Origin: CAILZL01 sp050248275
GTDB taxonomy: Bacteria; Pseudomonadota; Gammaproteobacteria; Steroidobacterales; Steroidobacteraceae
Reading direction: 5' to 3'
NCBI GenBank assembly: GCA_050248275.1
Contig: JBFWSR010000003.1
Span: forward strand, 124,001 to 188,000
DNA length: 64,000 nucleotides
The notes below the pieces were generated by a model. That model was not told the origin of the DNA, ran no database searches, and saw nothing but the letters and a program-made list of their open reading frames with translations. The translations under genes and the position numbers were made by a program. Each line of letters starts with the position of its first letter. Position 1 is the first letter of the stretch. This document shows positions 8,914 to 16,359 of this stretch, piece by piece.

Positions 8914-11900
8914 TGAACATCAGCACCATCATTCAGCAGGTTATTCGTTATCGCCTGCTGGTCTGGATTCTGATGGCCTTGGGTATGGGGTTGAGCGTGT
9001 ACGCCATTCGTACCGCGCCACTCGACGCCATCCCGGATATTGCCGATCCACAGGTAGTGGTCTATGCGAAATGGCAACGTAGTCCGCAACTGCTGGAAGA
9101 AGAAGTCACTGAGCCCATCGTCAAGGCATTACTGGGCGCGCCTGGAATCCAGGCGATACGCGGTACTTCGCACATGGGGTATGCCTTCATCTATGTGATC
9201 CTGAACGATGCTACCAAGCGCGATGCGGCTAGGCAGCGGATACTGGATCGCATCAATGCCATTCGTTCGCAATTGCCCAGCGATGCCACCATTACCCTTG
9301 GGCCGGATGCCGGCAGCATGGGCTGGATTTATCAATATGCGCTGGTCGATAAACAGCAGACCCGCGACCTGCGCGACCTGCGTCTGTTGAATGAAAGCCA
9401 GATCAAGCCCGCGCTACAAACCGTGTCGGGCATTGCCGAAGTGGCTTCGGTAGGTGGATTGGAAAAACAATATCAGTTCAAGATTTTTCCGCCGCTGCTG
9501 GCCAATGCCGGCTTGTCGTTACCACAAGTGATCGACACCTTGCAGTCGGCCTTTCAGGAAGTCGGTGGGCGTACCATCGAAGTGACCAATCGCGATTACC
9601 AACTGCGCGGTGTGATTGATAAAGACAATCTCGACAAGCTTGAATACCTGGTCGTAGGTCGCGGGCGCGATGGCAAAGTCGTGCGCATGAAGGACATCGG
9701 CTATCTGCAAGTGGGCTACGACCTGCGGCGCAGCATCGTCGATCTGGATGGTACCGGCGAAGTGGTGGGTGGCATTGTGGTCATGCAGCAGGGCCAGAAT
9801 GTACTGGCCGTCACTCGGTTGCTGGAGCAGAAACTGGCCAGCCTTAAGAGCACGCTGCCTGCCGGGATTGAGATAGTTACTACTTATGACCGCTCTTCGT
9901 TGATCTGGGGAACGCTCAAGAGTTTCTTTGAAACGTTGGCGTATGAGCTGCTGGTGGTGATGGTCATCATCGCGGTATTTCTGCGCAATCTGCGCACCGC
10001 TATCGCGCCTATCTGTGTGCTGTTGTTGGCGACGCTGTTTACGGCGTTACCGCTGGCCATGTTTGGTCAGACCATCAATCTGTTATCGCTGGCGGGTTTG
10101 GCAATTGCCATAGGCGAGATGATCGATGCCACCATTGTAATTGTGGAGAACTGTACCGCCGAGCTGGCCCAGCGCGGGCAGCTCGACGCGACTGAAAAGC
10201 GTGAGCTGATCGTGCGCGCCATGACCACGGTGATCCGGCCGCTGTTGTTTTCGCTGCTGATTATTCTGGCGTCGTTCCTGCCGATTTTCTTTCTGGGTGC
10301 CCGGGAAAGCCGCTTGTTCGACCCACTGGCGTTCACCAAAACGTTTGCCATCGGGTTCTCGACACTGCTGACCTTGTTCCTGTTGCCCGTGCTCATCATC
10401 TGGGTATTCAAGAAACAAACCATCGCGCTGCGTAGTCATCGTGACAGTACGCTGGTGCGTATGTACCGCTGGCTGCTGGGCAAAGTGATCCACTATCGAT
10501 ATGTGTTTGTCGCCGTCAGTATCTTGCTGATGATTCCTGCTGTAGTCATGTTGAAGGGATTTCGCAGTGACTACATGCCGGAAATGGAAGAGGGCTCGGT
10601 GTTGTACATGCCCACCACTTTGCCGGGCATTCCGGCGCGCGAAGCGGGTTGGATACTGCAACAGATGGATCGCAAGCTGAAGGCATTCCCGGAAGTGGCG
10701 CGTGTGTTCGGCAAGCTGGGCCGCGCCGATACCGCCACCGACTCTGCGCCAGTCACCATGATTGAAACCACGATCTTGTTGCAACCGAAAGCCAAGTGGC
10801 GCAAGAACATGACCAAGGCGAAATTGGTTGCTGAAATGAACGATGCACTGCAAGTGGTTGGCTTCGTCAACAGCTGGACACAACCGATCAGTACGCGCGT
10901 GCTGATGCAGGATACCGGCATTCAAACTGCCGTGGGCATCAAAGTGAAGGGGGCTGAGGTTGCAGTGATCGAAGCAACTGCCAAACGCGTTGAAGAACTG
11001 TTGCGCACCTTTCCTGGCACCACCTCGGTGATTGCCGAGCGTATTTCCGAAGGCTATTTCGTGGATGCTAAAGCCGATCTGCAACGCATGGCCGATCAAG
11101 GCGTGACAGTGGAGGAAACCCAGGCCACAGTGCGTTACGCCATTGGTGGCGACAATGTACTGGGCCTCAAGCAGGCCGACCAGACGACCATTCCATTGAG
11201 TGTGCAATATGCACCCGAGTACACCGATACCCTGCAGAAGGTACGAGTCGCGCCGGTGGTTACTGCGGATGGTCGTTCCATTCCACTCAATGAAGTGGCC
11301 GAGGTTGCCGTGCGCAAGTTGCCCGAGATGATTCGCAACGATAACGGCGAGCTGGCCGGGTATGTCTATATTTACCTTGGCAAGGTAACGGCGCCTGATT
11401 ACGTGGCCGAAGCGCAGCAGTATTTGCGCAAGAATCTCACGCTGCCGACGGGTTATAGCCTTGAATGGACTGGTGTCTATCAGTATGCAGCGGAAGCGCG
11501 TGCTCGATTGTTGTATGTGGTGCCGGTTACGCTGGTCATCATTTTCGGACTGTTGCTGCTGGCATTCCGCTCATTCGCTGATAGCGCGCTCATCATGTTG
11601 TCGGTGCCGTTTGCCTTGATTGGCGGCGTGTTCCTGCAAGGCTGGCTGGGCTATGCCACGACTACAGCAGTGATTATTGGCTATGTGGCCTTGTTTGCCG
11701 TCGCTATTCAGACCGGCATCATCATGATTGTGTTTATCCGGCAGGCGTTGGCGCGTCGAACCGAAGGCCAGAGTTATATGGATGCGGTTATTGAAGGTTC
11801 CGCCGCCCGCCTGCGACCCAAGCTGATGACGGTGGCCGCGACGGTGCTGTCACTGTTTCCAATCATGCTGTCCACCGGACAGGGTATGGAACTGATGAAG

Positions 11901-12032
11901 CCCATCGCTACGCCCACCATTGGTGGCATGGCCAGTTCCACCATTTACGTGCTGTTCCTGATTCCTTGCTTGTTTGCCATTGGCGAAGATATTAGTCGCT
12001 ATCGTAGCCATAGACGTGCTGCGCAGTTGTAA
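8910..12032 (+). CDS. cusA: CusA-type heavy-metal RND efflux pump
   Basis: At 1040 residues this is a full-length HME-RND permease with two blocks of six transmembrane helices and two large periplasmic loops. Key positions of E. coli CusA are conserved: the three periplasmic-cleft methionines appear as Met567 (SVLYMPTTLPG), Met617 (SAPVTMIETT) and Met666 (RVLMQDTGI), each offset by exactly six from CusA 573/623/672. The TM4 motif GEMIDATIVIVEN carries the proton-relay Asp406. Cu(I)/Ag(I) export is therefore the best prediction; Zn/Co/Cd (CzcA) is less likely. It lies between two adaptor-like genes in a compact operon. Confidence 0.88.
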   Translation: MMNISTIIQQVIRYRLLVWILMALGMGLSVYAIRTAPLDAIPDIADPQVVVYAKWQRSPQLLEEEVTEPIVKALLGAPGIQAIRGTSHMGYAFIYVILNDATKRDAARQRILDRINAIRSQLPSDATITLGPDAGSMGWIYQYALVDKQQTRDLRDLRLLNESQIKPALQTVSGIAEVASVGGLEKQYQFKIFPPLLANAGLSLPQVIDTLQSAFQEVGGRTIEVTNRDYQLRGVIDKDNLDKLEYLVVGRGRDGKVVRMKDIGYLQVGYDLRRSIVDLDGTGEVVGGIVVMQQGQNVLAVTRLLEQKLASLKSTLPAGIEIVTTYDRSSLIWGTLKSFFETLAYELLVVMVIIAVFLRNLRTAIAPICVLLLATLFTALPLAMFGQTINLLSLAGLAIAIGEMIDATIVIVENCTAELAQRGQLDATEKRELIVRAMTTVIRPLLFSLLIILASFLPIFFLGARESRLFDPLAFTKTFAIGFSTLLTLFLLPVLIIWVFKKQTIALRSHRDSTLVRMYRWLLGKVIHYRYVFVAVSILLMIPAVVMLKGFRSDYMPEMEEGSVLYMPTTLPGIPAREAGWILQQMDRKLKAFPEVARVFGKLGRADTATDSAPVTMIETTILLQPKAKWRKNMTKAKLVAEMNDALQVVGFVNSWTQPISTRVLMQDTGIQTAVGIKVKGAEVAVIEATAKRVEELLRTFPGTTSVIAERISEGYFVDAKADLQRMADQGVTVEETQATVRYAIGGDNVLGLKQADQTTIPLSVQYAPEYTDTLQKVRVAPVVTADGRSIPLNEVAEVAVRKLPEMIRNDNGELAGYVYIYLGKVTAPDYVAEAQQYLRKNLTLPTGYSLEWTGVYQYAAEARARLLYVVPVTLVIIFGLLLLAFRSFADSALIMLSVPFALIGGVFLQGWLGYATTTAVIIGYVALFAVAIQTGIIMIVFIRQALARRTEGQSYMDAVIEGSAARLRPKLMTVAATVLSLFPIMLSTGQGMELMKPIATPTIGGMASSTIYVLFLIPCLFAIGEDISRYRSHRRAAQL

Positions 12033-12038
12033 CCCGCT

Positions 12039-12920
12039 ATGACATTACAGTCAGCCACGCAGTTCACGAAAATCAGGGCAGTTCTGGCGTTGGCCGTGAT
12101 GCTGCCGTGTGTCAGTTCGTCCGGCACTCAGGACCCTCCATACACGGTAGTGATGTGCTTTACAGCCGGATTGCCGCCAGCACCCGAAAAGGCGCTGATT
12201 CTTCAGTATTGTGCTGCCTGCCATTCGGTTGATCGACTCCAGAGTTCAGGCGGTACCCATGCCGGTTGGGAAGATCGCATTCGGCGCATGGTTCGTTGGG
12301 GCGCGGATATTCCGACGGAGCAGATTGCCCCGGTCGCAGCGTATCTTGCCAGAGCTTTGCCGGTGCGACTGCGTCCACCGGCGTCGCTGGCGTTCTTCGC
12401 CAACACTGCGATCACCGAGGTGGCGCAGCAGGATATTCAAACCACATTACGGGCAGCGGCAACGTTTGATGCCGTAGAGAAAACCTTGGTAATCTGGATT
12501 GAACCGCGCGAAGCGCAATGGATACAGGTTGGGCAACGTGCGCGTGCATTTTCGCTGGATGCGCGTAAAAATATGATCCAGGCCAATATTACCCGAGTAG
12601 TTAAAGTCGGCAGCCAGTATCGGGTGACGGCGGCCGTGATGACACCGATACACCCTCAGACCGCAACCTATGTGGTTGAAGTCGCAGTTGATCGAGGTGT
12701 GTTTCTGTCCGTTCCCAACGAGGCGATTATTGACGATGGTGAAACACAGCTGGTCTACGTCCAGGATCGTGGTGGTGACTATTTGCGACGTGAAGTGGTC
12801 ACTGGCTTGCAAGGAGAGCGCTTCATCCAGATACTTTCCGGCCTGAATGCCGGGGAGCAGGTGGTCACCATGGGCGGTTTTTTTATTGATGCGGAATACA
12901 AAATTAAAATCGGCGGCTGA
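12039..12920 (+). CDS. c-type cytochrome fused to an RND adaptor-like domain
   Basis: The 293-residue protein has an export signal, then a small monoheme cytochrome c domain with CAACH (residues 58-62) and a possible axial Met84 in RRMVRWG. From about residue 110 it continues into an adaptor-like domain that matches the gene at 8257 (VFLSVPNEAIIDDGETQLVYVQ ... GLQGERFIQILSG ... GGFFIDAEYKIK). The frame is continuous, so this is a genuine fusion. It begins 6 bp after the pump gene. A role in electron transfer coupled to metal export, for instance changing the metal's oxidation state in the periplasm, is inference. I do not recall this fusion as a described family. Confidence 0.8.
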   Translation: MTLQSATQFTKIRAVLALAVMLPCVSSSGTQDPPYTVVMCFTAGLPPAPEKALILQYCAACHSVDRLQSSGGTHAGWEDRIRRMVRWGADIPTEQIAPVAAYLARALPVRLRPPASLAFFANTAITEVAQQDIQTTLRAAATFDAVEKTLVIWIEPREAQWIQVGQRARAFSLDARKNMIQANITRVVKVGSQYRVTAAVMTPIHPQTATYVVEVAVDRGVFLSVPNEAIIDDGETQLVYVQDRGGDYLRREVVTGLQGERFIQILSGLNAGEQVVTMGGFFIDAEYKIKIGG

Positions 12921-12970
12921 CCCACTGTTGCGTTGTTTTGAATTGCTGAAACCAGAAATCAGGAGCAAGT

Positions 12971-13423
12971 ATGTTTAGTAAAGAGTCAGGACAAGTGGTT
13001 TTGCTGGTGGCGTTGTGTGGATTGAACGTTGCCTGCGCTCGTGATCCGGAGCCAGTAGCGGTGGCCCAACAGCCGCAGGCTACTGCGGCGGGTATGGTGG
13101 CTGGCAGCCAGGGATTGAGCATCGCGTTCAACATGAATCCCGATCCGCCGCAGGCGGGTGACAACAAAGTGGAAGTCTCGGTCAAACAGGCCGATGGCAC
13201 ACCCTTGACTGATGCGACAGTGACGGCCGTGTTCTACATGCCCGCCATGCCCTCCATGAACATGCCAGAGATGCGTGATATGTTCGCGCTCAAACCTGTG
13301 GGGAATGGTACGTATGCAGGACCAGTGCAGCTCAGTATGAGCGGAACTTGGATGGTGACAGTTAAGGTATCGCGCAGTTCTGAAGAACTGGGTAACCAGC
13401 GGTTTACAATTATTGCCAAGTAA
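12971..13423 (+). CDS. YtkA/FixH-like periplasmic (lipo)protein
   Basis: The 150-residue protein has a signal sequence ending in NVACA, which resembles a weak lipobox. The mature part is an Ig-like YtkA/FixH domain: GLSIAFNMNPDPPQAGDNKVEVSVKQADGTPLTDATVTAVFYMPAMPSM, then MSGTWMVTVKV. The PAMPSMNMPEM stretch is rich in Met and Pro and could bind Cu/Ag. It is the last gene of the metal locus, 50 bp after the cytochrome fusion. Function in metal trafficking is inferred from content and context. Confidence 0.7.
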   Translation: MFSKESGQVVLLVALCGLNVACARDPEPVAVAQQPQATAAGMVAGSQGLSIAFNMNPDPPQAGDNKVEVSVKQADGTPLTDATVTAVFYMPAMPSMNMPEMRDMFALKPVGNGTYAGPVQLSMSGTWMVTVKVSRSSEELGNQRFTIIAK

Positions 13424-13559
13424 TGCACTGCGCATGCGGCAATTAGTGATAGTGAGAGGGATTGAGCGAAACACGTTCGAGTGAGCCGGGCGATATGCCG
13501 GTGGTTTGCGCCTGAAGCGCGCTATTCCTTTTAGTAATCTCTTGCTGTAAGGCTATTTT

Positions 13560-14243
13560 TTAACGCACCCGTTTAGCTGTGGCAGGGCGTTGTGGGTGAC
13601 TGTCCAGATGTTCCCCGACGGTCAATTGCAGTCCATGCAGCGTAAAATCGTCATCCGCGTCCAAGTCCGCATTGCCGGCATGATCAAGCAGATGCTTCCA
13701 GACAATGGGACGATCCTCCCAGCGAGGCACCAGATGGGGATGCTGGTGCTCGGCAATCTGATCCAGCTGGTGCAATGACAGCGAACCGATCAGGGCGGTT
13801 AGCTGAAGATCCATGCCCAAGGTGACGGTTGCGAGTTCTGGATGCGTCTGGGCCGAATGCCAGGCCAGCATCAGTGTGGCACGCGTCAGTTTGATGGCGG
13901 TGGATTTGGCGAAGTAGCGACGCCATATTGCATGCCTGACGGCCTGATGGGGATGCCCGATCAGCGTTTGCCACCATTGTCGATCCTGGAACTTCAGGTC
14001 CACCAGGATGAACGGGTAGCACGCCATTTTTTGTTGAGCCTGGGTCGTCAGGGTGACCAGTCGATCATGTAATGCGCCTACCAGGTTGGTAGCGTCATGG
14101 TCATGGCCTTGAAGGCGGGCTGCACTGACCAGTAACTCGATGCAGCGTAGATTGATCTCCCCCAGCGGGGGAATCAGCGGTTTGGGCTGTGCCTCTGATA
14201 AGGCGAAGCCATGCGTTGATCTTAACGTTCCGTGCTTGTCCAT
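13560..14243 (-). CDS. FlhD-like mobile-element regulator
   Basis: The C-terminal half reads LGMDLQLTALIGSLSLHQLD then QIAEHQHPHLVPRWEDRP, which lines up with the FlhD core (LG-I-N...L-A-L-T-L-P-Q-M-V-K-L-A-E...L-V-C-H-F-R-F). The 227-residue protein also has an extra N-terminal half without a family I recognise. FlhD normally forms a complex with FlhC to activate transcription; ICEs of the SXT/R391 group use FlhDC homologues (SetC/SetD) to switch on transfer. The gene is divergent from an FlhC-like gene 158 bp away, which strongly supports this. The match is by eye and needs profile confirmation. Confidence 0.6.
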   Translation of the reverse strand: MDKHGTLRSTHGFALSEAQPKPLIPPLGEINLRCIELLVSAARLQGHDHDATNLVGALHDRLVTLTTQAQQKMACYPFILVDLKFQDRQWWQTLIGHPHQAVRHAIWRRYFAKSTAIKLTRATLMLAWHSAQTHPELATVTLGMDLQLTALIGSLSLHQLDQIAEHQHPHLVPRWEDRPIVWKHLLDHAGNADLDADDDFTLHGLQLTVGEHLDSHPQRPATAKRVR

Positions 14244-14401
14244 GCGGTAACTCCGCGAAGCCTGAAAAGTGGCAATTCATCATAGGCCGATGATTTTTGC
14301 GGATCATCACTGTGTATAGCGACATTCTGGCTACAAACAGACCAGTGTTTATGTCATCTGGACGCTTTTATTTCATAAAAGCCCGGGCGCAGAATGAAAC
14401 C

Positions 14402-15010
14402 ATGCGTATCACGGATCATCGATATGCGCGGGATGTCAGACGTTTTAACCTGGCTTTGCGGTTAATTGCACTGGAGGCCCGCACGCATACGGTCTGTCAC
14501 TGGACGGGGTTGTCCAATGTCCGGGTGCGCAAGTTGTACCAATCCTATGCCGATGCGGACGTCAGTGTGGCTCGGCATCGTGGTCCTTCTCCAAATCAAC
14601 CCACTCTGTTTTTGCGCTCGCAACGCATTCGAAATGAAGCAGCCGCATTGGGCGGCCTGTTGCAAATGCTGAAGGTGTTGCCCGCAGAGCCGTTGGTTAA
14701 AGAACGGGCAATGTCTGCGATGGAGCGGGGTGAGCGGTTATGCAGTGCGTTTGAATTGTATCGTCAGCTGGTTCCACAAGGTGTTCTCTCACTGGAACAC
14801 GCCGTACTGCTGGCCAATTCACTGACTCGGGATAGTGAGTTGGTACTGACTCACTGCGGGGGCTGCGGATGTGCCGTCATGACGGATCGCTATGGAGCGA
14901 TCCGGCGCTCTTGCAAACACTGTCATGATCATACAAGTGACAGGCCGGTGGTCTCTGAAGCGGAGATGGCTGCGATGTTGGAGCCCGTGCTTCAGCATCG
15001 ACTATTCTGA
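14402..15010 (+). CDS. FlhC-like transcriptional activator
   Basis: The 202-residue protein begins MRITDHRYARDVRRFNLALRL and has an N-terminal helix-turn-helix-like region (CHWTGLSNVRVRKLYQSY). It ends in a zinc-finger-like CGGC-x15-CKHC that corresponds to the four-Cys site of FlhC. I chose ATG 14402 as the start because family-like sequence begins there; in-frame ATGs at 14351 and 14297 are possible. With the divergent FlhD-like gene it would form the master activator of the virB/transfer operon downstream, by analogy with SetCD. Target promoters are not identified. Confidence 0.75.
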   Translation: MRITDHRYARDVRRFNLALRLIALEARTHTVCHWTGLSNVRVRKLYQSYADADVSVARHRGPSPNQPTLFLRSQRIRNEAAALGGLLQMLKVLPAEPLVKERAMSAMERGERLCSAFELYRQLVPQGVLSLEHAVLLANSLTRDSELVLTHCGGCGCAVMTDRYGAIRRSCKHCHDHTSDRPVVSEAEMAAMLEPVLQHRLF

Positions 15011-15022
15011 TCGATGAGCTTG

Positions 15023-15331
15023 CTAACGCGAGAATAGTCGTATCAAAAAATAGTAGCCCATCAGGCATAACACACTGCCGATAGAGATCCCCATCATTAG
15101 CCAGAACGGATAATTGGGCAGTTGCACGACGTATTCAAAGAACAGGGACATCAGAATTCCCAACAAGGCCACGCCGTTGAGGATCAGGGTCACCAGAGGT
15201 TCCAGCGTCACCAGCGTTGCCAGTATGGGCAAACGGATGACCTGCCAGGACAACAGGATCAGCTGACGACCGGTCTCTGCGAGTGCAGGTGACTCGTGAT
15301 CCATGGACGCGTTTGCTCGATGCAGGGCCAT
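15023..15331 (-). CDS. Small integral membrane protein
   Basis: The 102-residue product has two or three hydrophobic segments (WQVIRLPILATLVTLEPLV, LILNGVALLGILMSLFFEYV, FWLMMGISIGSVLCLMGYYF). I chose ATG 15331 because AGGAGG lies four bases upstream; the longer frame to 15415 is less likely. The gene lies between the FlhC-like gene and the virB operon on the opposite strand. No family was recognised. A role in the conjugation membrane complex or in exclusion of identical elements is conceivable but unsupported. Confidence 0.6.
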   Translation of the reverse strand: MALHRANASMDHESPALAETGRQLILLSWQVIRLPILATLVTLEPLVTLILNGVALLGILMSLFFEYVVQLPNYPFWLMMGISIGSVLCLMGYYFLIRLFSR

Positions 15332-15643
15332 AGCCCCTCCTGTCGTTGCTTGCGGTAAATCATACGCCTTACCTTGCTCAATGCACGCGCTGAGTATTGA
15401 GGCATTGCGGGGCAATTACCCTGAATTCACCCCCTGAGTTTCGATACAGATTGAGCAGAAACTCAAGCTGGTATCGAGTTTGTGCTCATGTTGCTATGAA
15501 GCCCACACCACGACGTAACGGCCAAGGTCCGGACAGTGGGGCATTGAACCCGACCACGCCGAAGCTGAATGAAACTAACCGGCGAACCACCGGGCTTGAT
15601 GTGGAGTGTTGAAGCAACGCTGGCAACGACCAGGGAGATCATC
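15332..15643. other. Intergenic region upstream of the virB operon
   Basis: This 312-bp stretch separates the small membrane gene and virB2. No ORF with family signal is present. It is the likely location of the FlhDC-like-dependent promoter of the conjugation operon. A purine-rich CAGGGAGATC ribosome-binding site lies just before ATG 15644. Confidence 0.4.
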
Positions 15644-15952
15644 ATGACTCGAACCGTGGATAGGACTGGCTGGATGCTGGGGGTATGGCTGGTCGTGAGC
15701 GCCGGAGCAGGATTGTTTCCGGATGTAGTGTGGGCACAGGCCTCACCGTTCCTCACCGGTGCGACGTCATTGCAAACCAACATCCTTGCATGGGCCACGC
15801 CCATTGCCGTGATCCTGGTGATGGCGCTGGGCATCATGGCCATGGCCAACCGCATTTCCTGGGGCTGGCCGATTGCGGCGATTGTGGGCATTGCGGTGGT
15901 GTTCGGTGCACCGCAGATCGTGACCTGGATTCGCGGCATGTTTGGCGTCTGA
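15644..15952 (+). CDS. virB2: VirB2/TrbC-family conjugative pilin
   Basis: The 102-residue prepilin has a long signal peptide that would be cleaved near VWAQA, followed by two hydrophobic helices (ILAWATPIAVILVMALGIM and WPIAAIVGIAVVFG) separated by a short polar turn. This is the standard layout of VirB2/TrbC pilins, which polymerise into the extracellular pilus. The upstream in-frame ATG at 15569 is rejected because 15644 has the better ribosome-binding site. It opens a gap-free operon through virD4. Confidence 0.85.
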   Translation: MTRTVDRTGWMLGVWLVVSAGAGLFPDVVWAQASPFLTGATSLQTNILAWATPIAVILVMALGIMAMANRISWGWPIAAIVGIAVVFGAPQIVTWIRGMFGV

Positions 15953-15963
15953 GGAACCGCATC

Positions 15964-16359
15964 ATGACGCGCAATGCTGGACTCATTGTTGATCCCCTGT
16001 TTGTAGCCGTGACCCGCCCGCCGATGCGCTGGGGCGTGACCTATTCAGCCCTGCTGTTCAATCTGGTGTTCACCATGGAAGTGTTCCTACTCACCAAAAA
16101 TCTATTGGTGCTGCTCATTGCCGTGCCGATTCATAGCGTGTGTGCGTTGTTGTGTGCGCGGGATGCCCGCTACTTTGATTTGCTGTTGCTGTGGGGGCGC
16201 ACCCGCTTGCCGGCCTATGTGAGTAACTTCCGCTACTGGCAGGCCAGTAGTTACAGCCCGCTGCAGCTGGACCCACCGGATCGAAATGGATTGAGGCGTC
16301 AGGCTGTCACGTTGGTCAGTGGTCATGTGGGGACTGTGCAGATGAGGTGTCGATCATGA
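15964..16359 (+). CDS. virB3: VirB3-family type IV secretion protein
   Basis: VirB3 is a small inner-membrane component needed for pilus assembly. The 131-residue protein begins MTRNAGLIVDPLFVAVTRPPMRWGVTY, where the VDPLFVAVTRPP segment is the family signature, and has two membrane helices near residues 25-60. It starts 11 bp after virB2. Its stop overlaps the ATG of virB4 (ATGA), which indicates translational coupling. The C-terminal 40 residues extend slightly beyond typical VirB3. Confidence 0.85.
   Translation: MTRNAGLIVDPLFVAVTRPPMRWGVTYSALLFNLVFTMEVFLLTKNLLVLLIAVPIHSVCALLCARDARYFDLLLLWGRTRLPAYVSNFRYWQASSYSPLQLDPPDRNGLRRQAVTLVSGHVGTVQMRCRS

Noticed and set aside
10083..11207. 374-codon minus-strand ORF inside the RND pump gene
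   Set aside because: It is the antisense shadow of a well-supported pump; composition is His/Gln-rich as expected from reversed codons.
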